DNA from: Mycobacterium tilburgii
GTDB taxonomy: Bacteria; Actinomycetota; Actinomycetes; Mycobacteriales; Mycobacteriaceae
Assembly: GCF_902168065.1 (NCBI RefSeq)
Contig: NZ_LR655695.1
Coordinates: forward strand, 1 to 64,000
Reading direction: 5' to 3'
DNA: 64,000 bases
The position numbers and the translations under genes are program-made. Under the pieces are notes generated by a model. The model had not been told where the DNA came from. It searched no databases and saw only the letters and a list, made by a program, of their open reading frames with translations. Positions 46,308 through 63,455 of this stretch are shown here, piece after piece. Each line of letters opens with the position of its first letter. Position 1 is the stretch's first letter.

Positions 46308-46337
46308 GGTCTAGTACCAATCCGGCGAGGGAGTCGA
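46308..46337 (-). promoter_or_regulatory. Distal rrn promoter
   Basis: A second copy of the same core: -35 TCGACT (46337-46332), -10 TAGACC (46313-46308), spacer 18 bases including CGCCGGATTGGTAC. It lies between murA and the proximal promoter, 77 bases upstream, matching the two-promoter rrn layout of slow-growing mycobacteria. The -35 is weaker than in the proximal copy. Confidence 0.75.
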
Positions 46338-46393
46338 GCCCCGGTCTCGGTCTCCTTGGAGTGGCGACCGCGCCTGTGGGGCACTGGCTTTGG

Positions 46394-47647
46394 TTACTGT
46401 ACCCGCTCGATCTGCGCTCCCAAAATCGCCAGGTTTTCGACGAACAACGGGTAGCCGCGATCGATGTGAAAGACGTCGTGAACCTCGGTGTCACCATCGG
46501 CCACGAGGCCCGCCAACACCAGTCCGGCGCCGGCGCGGATATCCGAACACCACACCGGCGCACTGGACAATTGGGGCAGCCCACGCACGACGGCGTGATG
46601 CCCGTCGGTACGCGCGCCGGCGCCGAGCCGGATCATTTCTTCGACGAATCGAAACCGCGCCTCGAACACGTTCTCGGTGATCATCGAGGTGCCGTCGGAG
46701 ATCGAGGCCAGCGCGATCGCCATAGGCTGCAAATCCGTCGGGAAACCGGGAAACGGCAGTGTGGCAACGTTCATCGCCTTCGGACGCTCGTACTGGCTGA
46801 CCCGGAAACTGTTGTCGGTCTGGGTGACGGTGGCGCCCGCGTCGTGCAGCTTGTGCAGCACCACTTGCAGGTGCGACGGATCGATTCCGGTCACCGAGAT
46901 GTCCCCGCGCGTGATGGCGGCGGCGATCCCCCAGGTCGCGGCCACGATGCGGTCGCCGATCACCCGGTGTTCGGTGGGATAGAGCCGGTCGACCCCGGCG
47001 ATGGTCATGGTCGGCGAACCGGCGCCTTCGATCCGGGCACCCATCTGGTTGAGCATCGTGCACAGGTCGACGACGTCGGGTTCGCGCGCCGCGTTGTGGA
47101 TGGTGGTGACCCCCTTCGCCACGACGGCCGCCATCAAGATGTTCTCGGTAGCCCCCACCGACGGGAACTCCAACTGAATCTCCGCGCCGCGCAACGTATC
47201 CGCGTGCGCGACGACGCATCCGTGCTTGATGTTGCACGTCGCGCCCAGCTGCCGCAGGCCCGCTTGGTGCATGTCCAGCGGGCGCGACCCGATCGCGTCG
47301 CCGCCGGGCAGCGCGACCCGGGCCTTTTTGCATCGGCCGACCAACGGGCCCAGCACACACACCGAAGCCCGGAACTGGCGCACGGCAGCAAAGTCGGCGT
47401 CGTACTTGGGTTCGTCGGGTGAGGTGATCCGGGCGACGTCGCCGTCGAGCTCGACCGTGGCACCCAGGCCCCGCAGCACCTCGGCCATCAACGGCACATC
47501 GAGGATGTCCGGACAGTTGGTGATGGTGCTGGTGCCTTCGGCCAACAGGGTCGCAGCCATCAGCTTGAGCACGCTGTTCTTGGCGCCCCCCACTGCGACT
47601 TCGCCGGACAACCGGTTGCCTCCGGTCACCACGAATCGCTCAGCCAC
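46394..47647 (-). CDS. murA: UDP-N-acetylglucosamine 1-carboxyvinyltransferase MurA
   Basis: 417 residues from GTG 47647, intact. First committed step of peptidoglycan synthesis. [19 protein letters not shown] at the N-terminus, and the active-site loop [14 protein letters not shown] has Asp117 in place of the Cys found in most bacteria, the known cause of intrinsic fosfomycin resistance in mycobacteria. [15 protein letters not shown] and [13 protein letters not shown] are further conserved blocks. It sits directly upstream of the rrn promoters. Confidence 0.97.
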   Translation of the reverse strand: MAERFVVTGGNRLSGEVAVGGAKNSVLKLMAATLLAEGTSTITNCPDILDVPLMAEVLRGLGATVELDGDVARITSPDEPKYDADFAAVRQFRASVCVLGPLVGRCKKARVALPGGDAIGSRPLDMHQAGLRQLGATCNIKHGCVVAHADTLRGAEIQLEFPSVGATENILMAAVVAKGVTTIHNAAREPDVVDLCTMLNQMGARIEGAGSPTMTIAGVDRLYPTEHRVIGDRIVAATWGIAAAITRGDISVTGIDPSHLQVVLHKLHDAGATVTQTDNSFRVSQYERPKAMNVATLPFPGFPTDLQPMAIALASISDGTSMITENVFEARFRFVEEMIRLGAGARTDGHHAVVRGLPQLSSAPVWCSDIRAGAGLVLAGLVADGDTEVHDVFHIDRGYPLFVENLAILGAQIERVQ

Positions 47648-47717
47648 CCGTGACAGTCTAGTGAAACGCTATCGGCTTGTCAGTCAGCTAAGGCTGTTGG
47701 CCGAGTACGGTTTGGTC

Positions 47718-48290
47718 ATGACAGTGCATCTGACCCGCATCTACACCCGGACCGGTGATGACGGAGCCGCAGGGCTGAGCGACTTCTCGCGAGTCTCCAA
47801 GAACGACCCTCGCCTGGTCGCCTACGCCGATTGTGACGAGGCCAACTCCGCGATCGGCGTCGCCATCGCCGGGCCGGCCCGATCACGAGATCACGGCGGT
47901 ACTGCGACAGGTTCAAAACGATTTGTTCGACGCCGGCGCCGACCTGTCCACCCCGGTCGTCGAGAACCCGAAGTATCCCCCTGCGCGTCACCCAGCCCTG
48001 CATCGACCGCCTCGAAGGTTGGTGTGACAAATATAACGAGCCGCTGCCGCCGCTGAATTCTTTTGTGCTGCCGGGAGGTTCGCCGCTTTCGACCCTACTG
48101 CACATGGCGCGCACGGTGATGCGCCGGGCCGAGCGATCCGCTTGGGCGGCCGTGGATTCCGCGCCGGACCGTCAATGCGCTGCCGGCGAAATACCTGAAC
48201 CGGCTGTCGGATCTGCTTTTTATCCTGTCGCGCGCAGCCAACCCCGACGGCGATGTGCTGTGGAAGCCGGCCGACGGCGCCGCCGACTGA
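47718..48290 (+). pseudogene. PduO-type cobalamin adenosyltransferase (Rv1314c), frameshifted
   Basis: ATG 47718: MTVHLTRIYTRTGDDGAAGL and [20 protein letters not shown] are intact. Shifts near 47875, 47985 and 48170 then break the frame. [57 protein letters not shown] and [13 protein letters not shown] (the ATP/cobalamin site) are readable across frames, ending [19 protein letters not shown] and TGA 48288-48290. The enzyme makes adenosylcobalamin and delivers it to methylmalonyl-CoA mutase. Three indels inactivate it. Confidence 0.88.
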
Positions 48291-48322
48291 CGCGTTAATC
48301 GGTTGAGCAGGCACGCTTTTGG

Positions 48323-48766
48323 TCAGAAGCTGCGACGGCGTGCCCGCGGTGACGGACGCGATTCCAGCCACGACAAGAACGCCGTCAACGCACCTTGATC
48401 GAGGGCGATCTCGTAGCCGGTCCTGCGTTCCTGCGTGGTATCGCGCAGCTCCAGCACCACGATCTCATCGGTCATGATGTCAAACTCGTCGCCGCGGGGT
48501 GCGCGGCGGGCCACGATCTCGACACCGCGACGGCTCAATCGGCGGTCGGGCCACAGGCGCAGGCTGGACAGCCGGTAGAAGGCCGCTTCCCCACCCCGGT
48601 ACCGGATCACGCCATGCCGCCACCCGTGACCGCCCACCGCGGGGAAATCCCGCATGATTGCGGCGGTTCCCCCCTGGCGCAGTTTCCACAGCCGATAACT
48701 CAACCCGAGAACCGCCGCACCCAGCACGACGACGAGCACGACCATGGCGATCATGGGCGCGCTCAT
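48323..48766 (-). CDS. DUF2550 membrane-anchored protein (Rv1312)
   Basis: 147 residues from ATG 48766 (MSAPMIAMVVLVVVLGAAVLG). One N-terminal membrane helix, then a soluble domain with GHGWRHGVIRYRGGEAAFYR, RRGVEIVARRAP and TGYEIALDQGALTAFLSWLE. Always next to atpC in mycobacteria; function is unknown. 16 bp from atpC and probably cotranscribed. Intact. Confidence 0.93.
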   Translation of the reverse strand: MSAPMIAMVVLVVVLGAAVLGLSYRLWKLRQGGTAAIMRDFPAVGGHGWRHGVIRYRGGEAAFYRLSSLRLWPDRRLSRRGVEIVARRAPRGDEFDIMTDEIVVLELRDTTQERRTGYEIALDQGALTAFLSWLESRPSPRARRRSF

Positions 48767-48782
48767 CGCCTTGCCCGAGCTG

Positions 48783-49148
48783 CTAGTCGATCGCGCCGAC
48801 GGCGCGCAGTCTCGCACGGCCGCGAACGGCGATACGGGGGTCGTCGGATTCGGCGTCCTGCCGCGCGGCGGCCTCGTTGATCTCCGACTCGAACTCCGCG
48901 GATTCGGCGAGAACGGTGACGCCCTCCTCGGTCACCGACAGGAACCCGCCGTCGACCGCGACCCGTAGGTCGTTTTGTCCTTCCCGTTCGACCCGCACCA
49001 TGGCGTCGTCGACCAACTGTGCCACCAACGGAATGTGCCCCGGCAGGATACCGATCTCACCCACGATGGTGCGGGTGAACACGAACGTTGCCTCGCCCGA
49101 CCAGATCTTGCGATCGACAGCGACGATTTCGACGTTCAATTCAGCCAT
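48783..49148 (-). CDS. atpC: ATP synthase epsilon subunit
   Basis: 121 residues. Central-stalk subunit that couples and inhibits the rotary motor. N-terminal beta-barrel ([35 protein letters not shown]) and a short C-terminal helical part, as in mycobacteria. Last gene of the atp operon, 29 bp after atpD. Intact. Confidence 0.96.
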   Translation of the reverse strand: MAELNVEIVAVDRKIWSGEATFVFTRTIVGEIGILPGHIPLVAQLVDDAMVRVEREGQNDLRVAVDGGFLSVTEEGVTVLAESAEFESEINEAAARQDAESDDPRIAVRGRARLRAVGAID

Positions 49149-49177
49149 GCCACAAACCCTTTCGGTACCACCGCAAG

Positions 49178-51569
<2,392 letters not shown>

Positions 51570-51575
51570 CGAGTC

Positions 51576-53228
<1,653 letters not shown>

Positions 53229-53280
53229 GGCTTTTCGTCTTCCTACTTGATTCTGTCGTTCGCGGGGATCGGGTTGGTGG

Positions 53281-54621
53281 TCACTCGGGCACTTGCGCCT
53301 CGGCCGCGGCGAGGCGCGACGAGAGCGTCCCGTCGATCACCTCGTCGGCCACGGAGATCAGCAGCCCACCGAGTAGCTCAGGGTCGACCTGCAGGTGCAC
53401 GGTGACCGGATGCCCGTATATGCGACCAAGGACCTCGGTGAGGCGAGTGCGCTGGGCGGCGCTGAGCTCTGCCGCCGCGCTGACTTGGGCGATGACCTCA
53501 CCGCGGCGGGCCACCACAACTTCGGCCAGAAACTGGACGGCTTCCTCGGCAGACTGACCGCGCAACAGCTCGATGGTCTGGCTCAGCAGTGCCAGCACGA
53601 TCGGGTTGACCGTGGCGCTCGCGCTCTCGAGTACGTTGCGCAGCAAGGTCATCCGCTGCTCGGCCGGAACGACGTAGTCGCCCAATAGAATGGCGAGACG
53701 GGGCTGGGCGTCGAGAACGCGGGAAAATCGGAACAGCTGGTCTTCGACCTCGTCGACCGTGCAGTCGCGTTCGGCGATCTCGAGCAGGGCCTGTCGCGAC
53801 ACGTGCTCGATCGCATCGATCAGGTCATTGTTGGCCGACCAACGCTCCGAGACGGCCACTCGCAGCATCCCGAGCGCGTCGTCCCCGACTTTGTCCGACA
53901 CCAGGCTCCTGATCAGCCGCACTCGCGGTGACGCGTCTTCGGCCGGCACGGTCAGGTACCGGGTCACGACCGCTTCTTGCCCCAACAGCCGTCCTACCGA
54001 CACCAGTTCGGCCGACAGCGTGGAAAGCGCTTTCGCGTCAAGGTCTTTGGCGACGTCGCGGAATTTTTCGGTGAGGTTGGCCAGCGCCATCCGGCTCGAC
54101 GAACGCAGCTTGGAGCGCAGCGGGTATTGGACGTCGGCCGATGCCGGTGCCATCTCGTCGAGTTCGTCCAGAAAACGATCGACGGTGGACGCCTGTTGGT
54201 CGGGGTCGGCGACGTAATTGCGCACTAATTCCGTTGCCTGACGCACAGATTCTTGTCCCAGCTCCAGGCGCAGCTGTCGGGTCAGCTGCGTGCGCAGCAG
54301 TTTGACCTGCCGCGATCCCTGCCCGATGATGCGTGCCGACTCGATTTCGGCCTGGGCAGCCAGTTGCTCGGTGATGCGCTCAGCGGCGGTTTGGGCCTCT
54401 TTGACCAACTGTTTGGCTTCCGATTCGGCGGCTTGGATCGCCTTACTGTGCGCCGCGGTCGATTCCGTCAATCGGTCGGCGGCCTTCGCCGCATCCTCCA
54501 ACTGCTGGCGCACGGTGTTTTGGCGTGCCGTCATCAAATTGCGTACCTGCGGTACGACATAACGCACCACCAGGAACACGATGGCTGCGGACCCGATCAG
54601 CTGCCCGATAAACGTCGACAT
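53281..54621 (-). CDS. atpH: ATP synthase b-delta fusion subunit
   Basis: 446 residues. N-terminal membrane helix and long stator helix of a b subunit ([40 protein letters not shown]) fused to the delta subunit at the C-terminus ([41 protein letters not shown]). The fusion is characteristic of mycobacteria and serves as the peripheral stalk with AtpF. 6 bp after atpF. Intact. Confidence 0.97.
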   Translation of the reverse strand: MSTFIGQLIGSAAIVFLVVRYVVPQVRNLMTARQNTVRQQLEDAAKAADRLTESTAAHSKAIQAAESEAKQLVKEAQTAAERITEQLAAQAEIESARIIGQGSRQVKLLRTQLTRQLRLELGQESVRQATELVRNYVADPDQQASTVDRFLDELDEMAPASADVQYPLRSKLRSSSRMALANLTEKFRDVAKDLDAKALSTLSAELVSVGRLLGQEAVVTRYLTVPAEDASPRVRLIRSLVSDKVGDDALGMLRVAVSERWSANNDLIDAIEHVSRQALLEIAERDCTVDEVEDQLFRFSRVLDAQPRLAILLGDYVVPAEQRMTLLRNVLESASATVNPIVLALLSQTIELLRGQSAEEAVQFLAEVVVARRGEVIAQVSAAAELSAAQRTRLTEVLGRIYGHPVTVHLQVDPELLGGLLISVADEVIDGTLSSRLAAAEAQVPE

Positions 54622-54627
54622 TGATAG

Positions 54628-55137
54628 TTACCTTGTTGCGGCAGTGGTTGTGACGTCGACACCGAGGACGCGACTGGCCAAGGTCGCTGACATGGAAGCC
54701 ACATTGGCACGCAGATCCAGCTCCACGGCATCCCTTTCCCGCTTTAATTGCTCGACGGTCTTCTGCACCGTCGATGCGACCTGCTGCTCGGCCCTGGTGC
54801 GTGCGTTTTCGACGACCCTGCGACCTTCCGCGCGGACGTTGTCCCGTAGGGCTGACGCCTGAACACGGGCTTCCCGCATGGCGTTTTCGTAGTCCGCCTC
54901 GGAGGCCTCGAATTGCTCGTTCGCCCTCCTCGTGTCGGCGGCGGTCTTGGCGACCATCGCGTCGCGTTCGCGCAGCACCTTCATGACCGGCGGGACGACG
55001 ATCGTGCCGATCAGGATCAGCACGATCAGGAAGATCGCCAGCACGAAAAAGAACGTGCCGTTCGGGACAAGGAAGTTGTTGCCCCCCTCTGCTGCTAACT
55101 GGCTGGATGCCAGAACGCTGCGGCTCGCATCTCCCAT
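54628..55137 (-). CDS. atpF: ATP synthase b subunit
   Basis: 169 residues from ATG 55137; a GTG one codon earlier is also possible. One membrane helix ([22 protein letters not shown]) followed by a charged helix ([39 protein letters not shown]) that forms the stator. Intact, 9 bp after atpE. Confidence 0.96.
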   Translation of the reverse strand: MGDASRSVLASSQLAAEGGNNFLVPNGTFFFVLAIFLIVLILIGTIVVPPVMKVLRERDAMVAKTAADTRRANEQFEASEADYENAMREARVQASALRDNVRAEGRRVVENARTRAEQQVASTVQKTVEQLKRERDAVELDLRANVASMSATLASRVLGVDVTTTAATR

Positions 55138-55146
55138 CACAGCGAA

Positions 55147-56238
<1,092 letters not shown>

Positions 56239-56246
<8 letters not shown>

Positions 56247-56715
56247 CGTCGCTGTTCCCTTTTGCCGTGCCTTCCGGGGTGTGCGCGCTTACCGGCTCCG
56301 CCCCATCGCCGGCGCGCAGCTTTTTCCATACCGGCAGCGCGGTCGACAGCACCAGCACCACCTGAAAGAGTGCCAGGCCGAACACCACGCCCAGGCCGGC
56401 GGGCCGGAAAATGTAGGCGATGATCAGACCGATTACGGTGATGATCGCGAGCCGGGTTGCCGAGTTGATCGCCATCGAACTTTTCAGCGGATGCTCTTTC
56501 GCGGTGATCGATGCCACCGAGCGACGCACCAGTAGCGCGTTGAGCAAACCCAGGAGCAACCCGACACCGAAGAAGACCCCGACCATCAGGTGACCGGCGA
56601 ATCCCGCAGCGGCGATCGCCATCGCGGTGATGATGGCGCTGATCGCAAGGAGCCGGATTGGACGGAAAGCAACAGAGGGAAACACCAACGGCGCGTCCTG
56701 CGCTGGTGTCGTCAC
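56239..56715 (-). CDS. AtpI-like membrane protein (Rv1303)
   Basis: 158 residues from GTG 56715, four hydrophobic helices ([73 protein letters not shown]). First gene of the atp operon. AtpI-type proteins assist c-ring assembly in other bacteria; the mycobacterial role is by analogy. Translational overlap with atpB. Confidence 0.93.
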
Positions 56716-56941
56716 TGCAGCACCTCAATCCGGATTGATGGAGCGGGAATTTTCCGACCGACTGATCGGTGGCCCGCCGAGCGTATCGCACGTCACAACC
56801 GAATCACTTTAAGGGGTAGCTCCCTCGCTCGGTCGTCAATCGATGCTGCCGGTAAACGATCTGGCAACCCCGATTGGCGAGCAACCCTCAAGATTCTTTT
56901 TAGGGTTCTAGCAGCACCGTACCACAATGTCAGCGGTACTA
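56716..56941. promoter_or_regulatory. Intergenic region wecA-atp operon
   Basis: 226 bases without a gene. It should contain the atp operon promoter (leftward). An AT-richer stretch with TTTTTAGGGTTCTAG lies at 56896-56912, but I cannot assign -35/-10 elements with confidence. Confidence 0.5.
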
Positions 56942-58159
56942 CTACTCCGCGTCGTAGTAGTCGCGCCGCCGCAAAAGCGGGATTGCTGTCGCAACCCCGG
57001 CGACGACGATCGCGCCGAGCATCACCGCGCCGGTGTCGCGCGGGTTGAAAAAGATCGTGCCGGCGGCGCCGAAGGCAACGATGCCCACCCACAGATAGAT
57101 CAGCAGCACCACTCGGCGGTGCGAATGACCGATCTGCAGCAACCGGTGATGCAAATGCATCTTGTCGGGGCTGAACGCGCTGCGGCCCGCCCGGGTGCGC
57201 CGGACGATGGCCAGCAACAGATCGAGCATCGGCACGAACATCACGGCGACGACCAGCAGGAACGGTGACAACAAGGCAAAGACGTCGCGGGCGCCGTAGG
57301 CGTTTTGCGAGATCGGGCCGGCCGCGGTGGTGGATGCGGCCGCCAGCATCAATCCGATCAGCATCGATCCGGAGTCGCCCATGAAGATCTTGGCCTTGTG
57401 AAAGTTGTGCGGCAGGAAACCCAAACACGCCCCGGCCAGCACGACCGAGATCACGGCGGGCGGATAGAACAGAACGTCGCCGCCGTGGTCGCGCAGCAAT
57501 CCGACGGAGAAAACGCAGATTGCCATCGCGGTGATGAGGCCCAACCCGGCGGCCAGTCCGTCGAGCCCGTCGACGAAGTTCATCGCGTTGACGATCGAAA
57601 CCGTCAGGGCCAGCGTGAGCAGGATCGACGACGCTTGATCCAGCACGATGGTGCCCACCCCCCCGAACGGGATGTACAGCACGCTCCAGGCCACACCCAT
57701 GGTCACCAGCACGCTGGCCGCGGTGATCTGACCGGCGAATTTGGTGAGGGCGTCCAGGCCCCAGCGGTCGTCGATCAGTCCGATTCCCATGATCACCGCA
57801 CCCGCCACCATGACCGCGGGCATACCGGTGGAATAGACGAATCCGCGTGTCAGGGCGGGGAGCTCGGAGGCCAGGAACACCGCGGAGGCCATGCCGACGA
57901 ACATCGCCAGCCCGCCCATGCGCGGCGTCGGCGCCACGTGCACATCGCGTTCCCGCGGGTAGGCGACCGCGCCCAGCCGGGTGGCCAGCACCCGCACCGG
58001 GCCAGTCGCGAAATAGGTGATGATCGCGGCGGTCAGGCCGACCAACGCCAGCTCACGCAGCGGGACGCCAGCACCGCAATCGGCCAGGGCGTGCAGACCT
58101 GCGGCAAGACTGGCTACATTGCTGCCCGGCTCGCTAGACACCACGCGACCGTACGCCAC
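56942..58159 (-). CDS. wecA: Decaprenyl-phosphate GlcNAc-1-phosphate transferase WecA
   Basis: 405 residues from GTG 58159. Integral membrane enzyme that starts the arabinogalactan linker unit by placing GlcNAc-1-P on decaprenyl phosphate. About eleven helices; catalytic loops GIGLIDDRWGLDALTKF, NAMNFVDGLDGLAAGLG, KIFMGDSGSMLIGLML and KMHLHHRLLQIGHSHR (the HLHHRL magnesium motif). Also called rfe in M. tuberculosis (Rv1302). Essential in mycobacteria, and intact here. Confidence 0.96.
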   Translation of the reverse strand: MAYGRVVSSEPGSNVASLAAGLHALADCGAGVPLRELALVGLTAAIITYFATGPVRVLATRLGAVAYPRERDVHVAPTPRMGGLAMFVGMASAVFLASELPALTRGFVYSTGMPAVMVAGAVIMGIGLIDDRWGLDALTKFAGQITAASVLVTMGVAWSVLYIPFGGVGTIVLDQASSILLTLALTVSIVNAMNFVDGLDGLAAGLGLITAMAICVFSVGLLRDHGGDVLFYPPAVISVVLAGACLGFLPHNFHKAKIFMGDSGSMLIGLMLAAASTTAAGPISQNAYGARDVFALLSPFLLVVAVMFVPMLDLLLAIVRRTRAGRSAFSPDKMHLHHRLLQIGHSHRRVVLLIYLWVGIVAFGAAGTIFFNPRDTGAVMLGAIVVAGVATAIPLLRRRDYYDAE

Positions 58160-58193
58160 CTTCCATCAGAGCTGAACCCTTGTTTTGGTGCGG

Positions 58194-58847
58194 CTAGACG
58201 ATCAATCGCCCGGGCTCGATGCCGAGCACTTCGGCGATCCGCTCGGCGCTCACCGGTCCCGCCCGCAGCAGCCGCGGAGTCTGCCCGGTCAGATCGACGA
58301 TCGTCGAGGCGGCCTGCTGTGCGGAGGGCCCGGCGTCGAGATAGACATCGACTAGGTCGCCGAGCTGGGCGCGCGCGTCGGCCGCGTTCACCGCCGCCGG
58401 CCGCCCGGAAACGTTGGCGCTGGACACCGCCATAGGGCCGACCTCACGCAAGATCTCGATGGCCACCGGGTGCAGTGGCATCCGCAGCATGACGGTGCCA
58501 CGGGCATCGCCGAGATCCCATTGCAACGACGGTGCTTGCGCCACAACCAGACTCAGCGCGCCGGGCCAGAATGCGCGGATGAGGTCCCGCGCGCCGTCCG
58601 GCACGGTGTAGACCAGGCCTTCGATGGTGTGCCAGGAGCCGACCAGGACGCCGACGGGCATGTCGCGACCGCGCCCCTTCGCGGCGAGCAGGGCGGCCAC
58701 CGCGGTGTTGTCGAAGGCGTCGGTGCCGATGCCGTACACGGTGTCGGTGGGCATCACGACCAACCGGCTACCCTTGAGCGCCCCGACCGCCGCGGCGATC
58801 CCGGCCGAACGTTGTTCGGGGACAGCACAATCGAACACCTCAGCCAC
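58194..58847 (-). CDS. L-threonylcarbamoyladenylate synthase (Sua5/YwlC, Rv1301)
   Basis: 217 residues from GTG 58847, the same length as Rv1301. Makes threonylcarbamoyl-AMP for the t6A modification of tRNAs. Motifs: VVMPTDTVYGIGTDAF, AKGRGRDMPVGVLVGSW, FWPGALSLVV, VMLRMPLHP and MAVSSANVSGRPA. Overlaps the end of prmC by 8 bp. A longer open frame upstream lacks homology. Intact. Confidence 0.95.
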   Translation of the reverse strand: MAEVFDCAVPEQRSAGIAAAVGALKGSRLVVMPTDTVYGIGTDAFDNTAVAALLAAKGRGRDMPVGVLVGSWHTIEGLVYTVPDGARDLIRAFWPGALSLVVAQAPSLQWDLGDARGTVMLRMPLHPVAIEILREVGPMAVSSANVSGRPAAVNAADARAQLGDLVDVYLDAGPSAQQAASTIVDLTGQTPRLLRAGPVSAERIAEVLGIEPGRLIV

Positions 58848-59712
58848 GGATTGCGTCCCCTGTTTGCGGGTGCCGGGCACACCGGCGCGCGGTCACGAAT
58901 CGTGGCCGGCCGGTGAGGTCGCGGCGCAGCTGAATGTCGTCGAAAAGCCCGGCCGCCGTGACGACGTCGACCGTTGCCGAAGAGGTACTGTCGTCGTGCT
59001 CGACGGCGAACAGCCCGCCGGAGCGCAGCCAGCGCCCAGCGAGACCGGCCAGAGCTGGTATCACGGCCATGCCGTCGGTGCCGCCGAACACCGCGTGCGG
59101 TGGGTCGTGCCGGGCGACCTCGGGTTCCAGCGTCGCGTCGTCGGGCACGTAGGGCGGGTTAGCCACGATCAGGCCAACGCGCCCGTCGAGCTCGGGGCGC
59201 AGGCCCGGCGTGGTGACATCGGCGCGGACGAGCTCGACCGCAGTGCCCGGGACGTTGCGGCGCGCGTAGTCCAGCGCCGCATCGGAGTCGTCGATGCCAA
59301 TGACGCGGGCCGTCGGCCAGTGGCGAGCCAGGGCGATCGCCAAAGCGCCCGAGCCCGTGCACAAGTCGACGATCACCGAGGGCACCGGCAGGTGCTGCGC
59401 CGTGGCCCACTCCAAGATGGCCTCGGTTTCCGGGCGCGGAATGAACACTCCCGGGCCAACGTGCAGCAGGACCGGGCCGAACGGAGCCGTCCCGGTGAGA
59501 TGCTGCAATGGCACCCGCCGCGACCGCGCGGCGACCGCGTCCTGATATCGCACCAAGAAGTCGTCGTCGATCGATTCGATCAGTGTCAACCGGCCACGTT
59601 CGGCACCTGCCACGTAGGCGGCCAACTCCTCGGCATCGAAACGCGCCGAATCGATTCCGGCCTCGGCGAGCACCGTTGCGGCCGAGTCGATCGCGCGTCT
59701 CAGGGCTGTCAT
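58840..59712 (-). CDS. prmC: Release factor glutamine methyltransferase PrmC
   Basis: 290 residues from ATG 59712, overlapping the prfA stop (ATGA). Methylates the Gln of the GGQ motif of release factors. Motifs: [45 protein letters not shown] (SAM-binding) and [13 protein letters not shown] (NPPY). Also called hemK. Its substrate PrfA is encoded immediately upstream. Intact. Confidence 0.96.
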   Translation of the reverse strand: MTALRRAIDSAATVLAEAGIDSARFDAEELAAYVAGAERGRLTLIESIDDDFLVRYQDAVAARSRRVPLQHLTGTAPFGPVLLHVGPGVFIPRPETEAILEWATAQHLPVPSVIVDLCTGSGALAIALARHWPTARVIGIDDSDAALDYARRNVPGTAVELVRADVTTPGLRPELDGRVGLIVANPPYVPDDATLEPEVARHDPPHAVFGGTDGMAVIPALAGLAGRWLRSGGLFAVEHDDSTSSATVDVVTAAGLFDDIQLRRDLTGRPRFVTARRCARHPQTGDAIRG

Positions 59713-60785
59713 GCCTGTTGTAACCGGGCTTGTTTGTCGGCGGCGCTGAGCGCATCGATAAGCGGATCTAGGTCACCGTCGAGAACCTGGTCGAGATTGT
59801 GTGACTTGAAACCGATTCGGTGATCGGTAATCCGGTTCTCCGGGAAATTATAGGTGCGGATCCGTTCGCTGCGGTCCACGGTGCGGATCTGACTGGCCCG
59901 GTCCGCCGACGCGTCGGCCTGCGCCTGCTCTTCCGCGAGTGCCTGCAGACGGGCGGCCAGCACCTGCATGGCCCGGATCTTGTTCTGCAGCTGTGAACGT
60001 TCGTTCTGGCAGGTGACGACGATCCCGGTGGGCAGGTGGGTGATTCGCACCGCGGAGTCGGTGGTGTTCACGCTTTGGCCGCCCTTGCCCGACGAGCGGT
60101 AGACGTCGATGCGCAGATCCGACTCGTCGATCTGCACTTCGCCGACTTCCTCGGGCTCGGGATAGACCAGCACACCCGCGGCCGAAGTATGCACACGCCC
60201 TTGGGATTCGGTAACCGGGACCCGCTGCACCCGGTGCACGCCGCCCTCGAATTTCAACCGCGACCACACCCCGTCGACGGAGTCGCCCTTGCTGGCGATA
60301 GTCAGCGTCGCATCCTTGTAGCCACCCAGGTCGGAGGTGGTCTCGTCCAGAACGGTGACCGTCCAGCCGTGCCGTTCGGCGTAGCGGATGTACATCCGGG
60401 CCAGGTCGGCGGCGAACAGCGCCGACTCCTCGCCACCTTCACCGGATTTGACTTCCATCACGACGTCGTCGGCGTCATGCTGGTCGCGCGTGGCGAGCAT
60501 GTCGGTGAGCTGGGTGTCCAGTTCGGCCACCCGCGCTTCGAGTTCGACGACCTCGTCGGCGAACGAGTCGTCATCGGCGGCGAGTTCGCGCGCGGTGGCC
60601 AGATCGTCGCGAGCCGCCTCCAACTTGCGATGCGTGGCCACAATCGGTGCCAGCCGGGCGAATCGGCGACTGGCCTTGCGCGCCTCGTCGGGATTGCTGT
60701 GCAGCTCGGGGTCCGCCAGTCGCTGCTCCAGCTCGGCGTGCTCGGCGAGCAGCACGTCAATCGTCTGTACCGACCGCGTTATCAC
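59709..60785 (-). CDS. prfA: Peptide chain release factor 1
   Basis: 358 residues from GTG 60785, following AGGAGG. Recognises UAA and UAG. Domain 3 GGQ in [18 protein letters not shown]; codon-recognition and structural blocks [20 protein letters not shown] and [12 protein letters not shown]. The open frame upstream overlaps the rpmE region and lacks homology. Intact. Confidence 0.97.
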   Translation of the reverse strand: MITRSVQTIDVLLAEHAELEQRLADPELHSNPDEARKASRRFARLAPIVATHRKLEAARDDLATARELAADDDSFADEVVELEARVAELDTQLTDMLATRDQHDADDVVMEVKSGEGGEESALFAADLARMYIRYAERHGWTVTVLDETTSDLGGYKDATLTIASKGDSVDGVWSRLKFEGGVHRVQRVPVTESQGRVHTSAAGVLVYPEPEEVGEVQIDESDLRIDVYRSSGKGGQSVNTTDSAVRITHLPTGIVVTCQNERSQLQNKIRAMQVLAARLQALAEEQAQADASADRASQIRTVDRSERIRTYNFPENRITDHRIGFKSHNLDQVLDGDLDPLIDALSAADKQARLQQA

Positions 60786-60894
60786 ACACCTCCTCCCCGG
60801 TCTCCCCCGGTCTCGCGAGCCTCGTTGGCCGCAAACACGAACCGACGCCCGGCCTGCGCACCAGATGGCCACAGTTCGGGCGTCGGTAAGACAG

Positions 60895-61137
60895 CTATTT
60901 GCCGGTTGATTCAACCTTGTCGGCTCCTGCTTTGCGCTTTCCGTAGCGCTTTTCGAAGCGCGCGACCCGGCCACCACTGTCCAGAATCTTCTGCTTGCCG
61001 GTGTAGAACGGGTGGCACTGCGAGCAAACTTCGACAACGATGCGGCCGCCCTCTTTGGTGCTGCGCGTCTGGAACGTGTGTCCGCAGCCGCAGACCACCG
61101 TGGTCTCCGTGCAGGCGGGATGAATGTCAGTTTTCAT
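60895..61137 (-). CDS. rpmE: Ribosomal protein L31, zinc form
   Basis: 80 residues, with the zinc cysteines in [15 protein letters not shown] and [13 protein letters not shown]. The zinc-containing (C+) form is normally replaced by a zinc-free paralogue under zinc starvation. It lies between rho and prfA. Intact. Confidence 0.97.
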   Translation of the reverse strand: MKTDIHPACTETTVVCGCGHTFQTRSTKEGGRIVVEVCSQCHPFYTGKQKILDSGGRVARFEKRYGKRKAGADKVESTGK

Positions 61138-61230
61138 GATGTCCTCTTCGATCGTGTCGAGCGTCGATTATGCCAGGTAAGCCACTAGCCCCCAAAACAA
61201 CGGGGCACCGCCCGGCATTCCCGCCGCGTG

Positions 61231-61302
61231 CCAGCCGCCGAAACTCAAACCATTGCGACGTCAGTTGGCGTGTCGTGAGCGTGGTTTGAGTGCCGCGGCT
61301 GG
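61231..61302 (-). other. Large multi-tier inverted repeat in the rho-rpmE spacer
   Basis: CCAGCCGC (61231-61238) pairs with GCGGCTGG (61295-61302), and ACTCAAACCA (61243-61252) pairs with TGGTTTGAGT (61282-61291); within the loop CGAC/GTCG can add a third stem. The structure starts at the rho stop codon on the minus strand. No T-run follows, but a second small hairpin CCCC-GTTGTTTT-GGGG lies downstream (61188-61205). Possible terminator, processing site or rpmE leader structure. Confidence 0.7.
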
Positions 61303-63195
<1,893 letters not shown>

Positions 63196-63455
63196 GGATT
63201 TCCTTTCTTTCCCCCGCTGATCACGTCATAGGGGGTCGTTGCAGTCAGCCAAATTGCCGAGTGCGCCCAATCGACTTGCAACGGTGATCGCCTGGAGGGG
63301 CGGAGAATTAAGGCGAACCTCGTTCACGAGAAGAATTGGAGTTGTCCCAGCGGCAAGGCAGTTTTATGCAGATGCAGAACCTGCGATTGCTGGACGATGC
63401 GAGGATAGCCCGCATCGGTGATGGAAGCAAGCAAACCCTCCGGTGAGCCTGTGGA
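63196..63455. other. thrB-rho intergenic region
   Basis: 260 bases without a gene. It must contain the rho leader and promoter (leftward). I see no confident -10/-35 pair, terminator or riboswitch. Confidence 0.5.
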
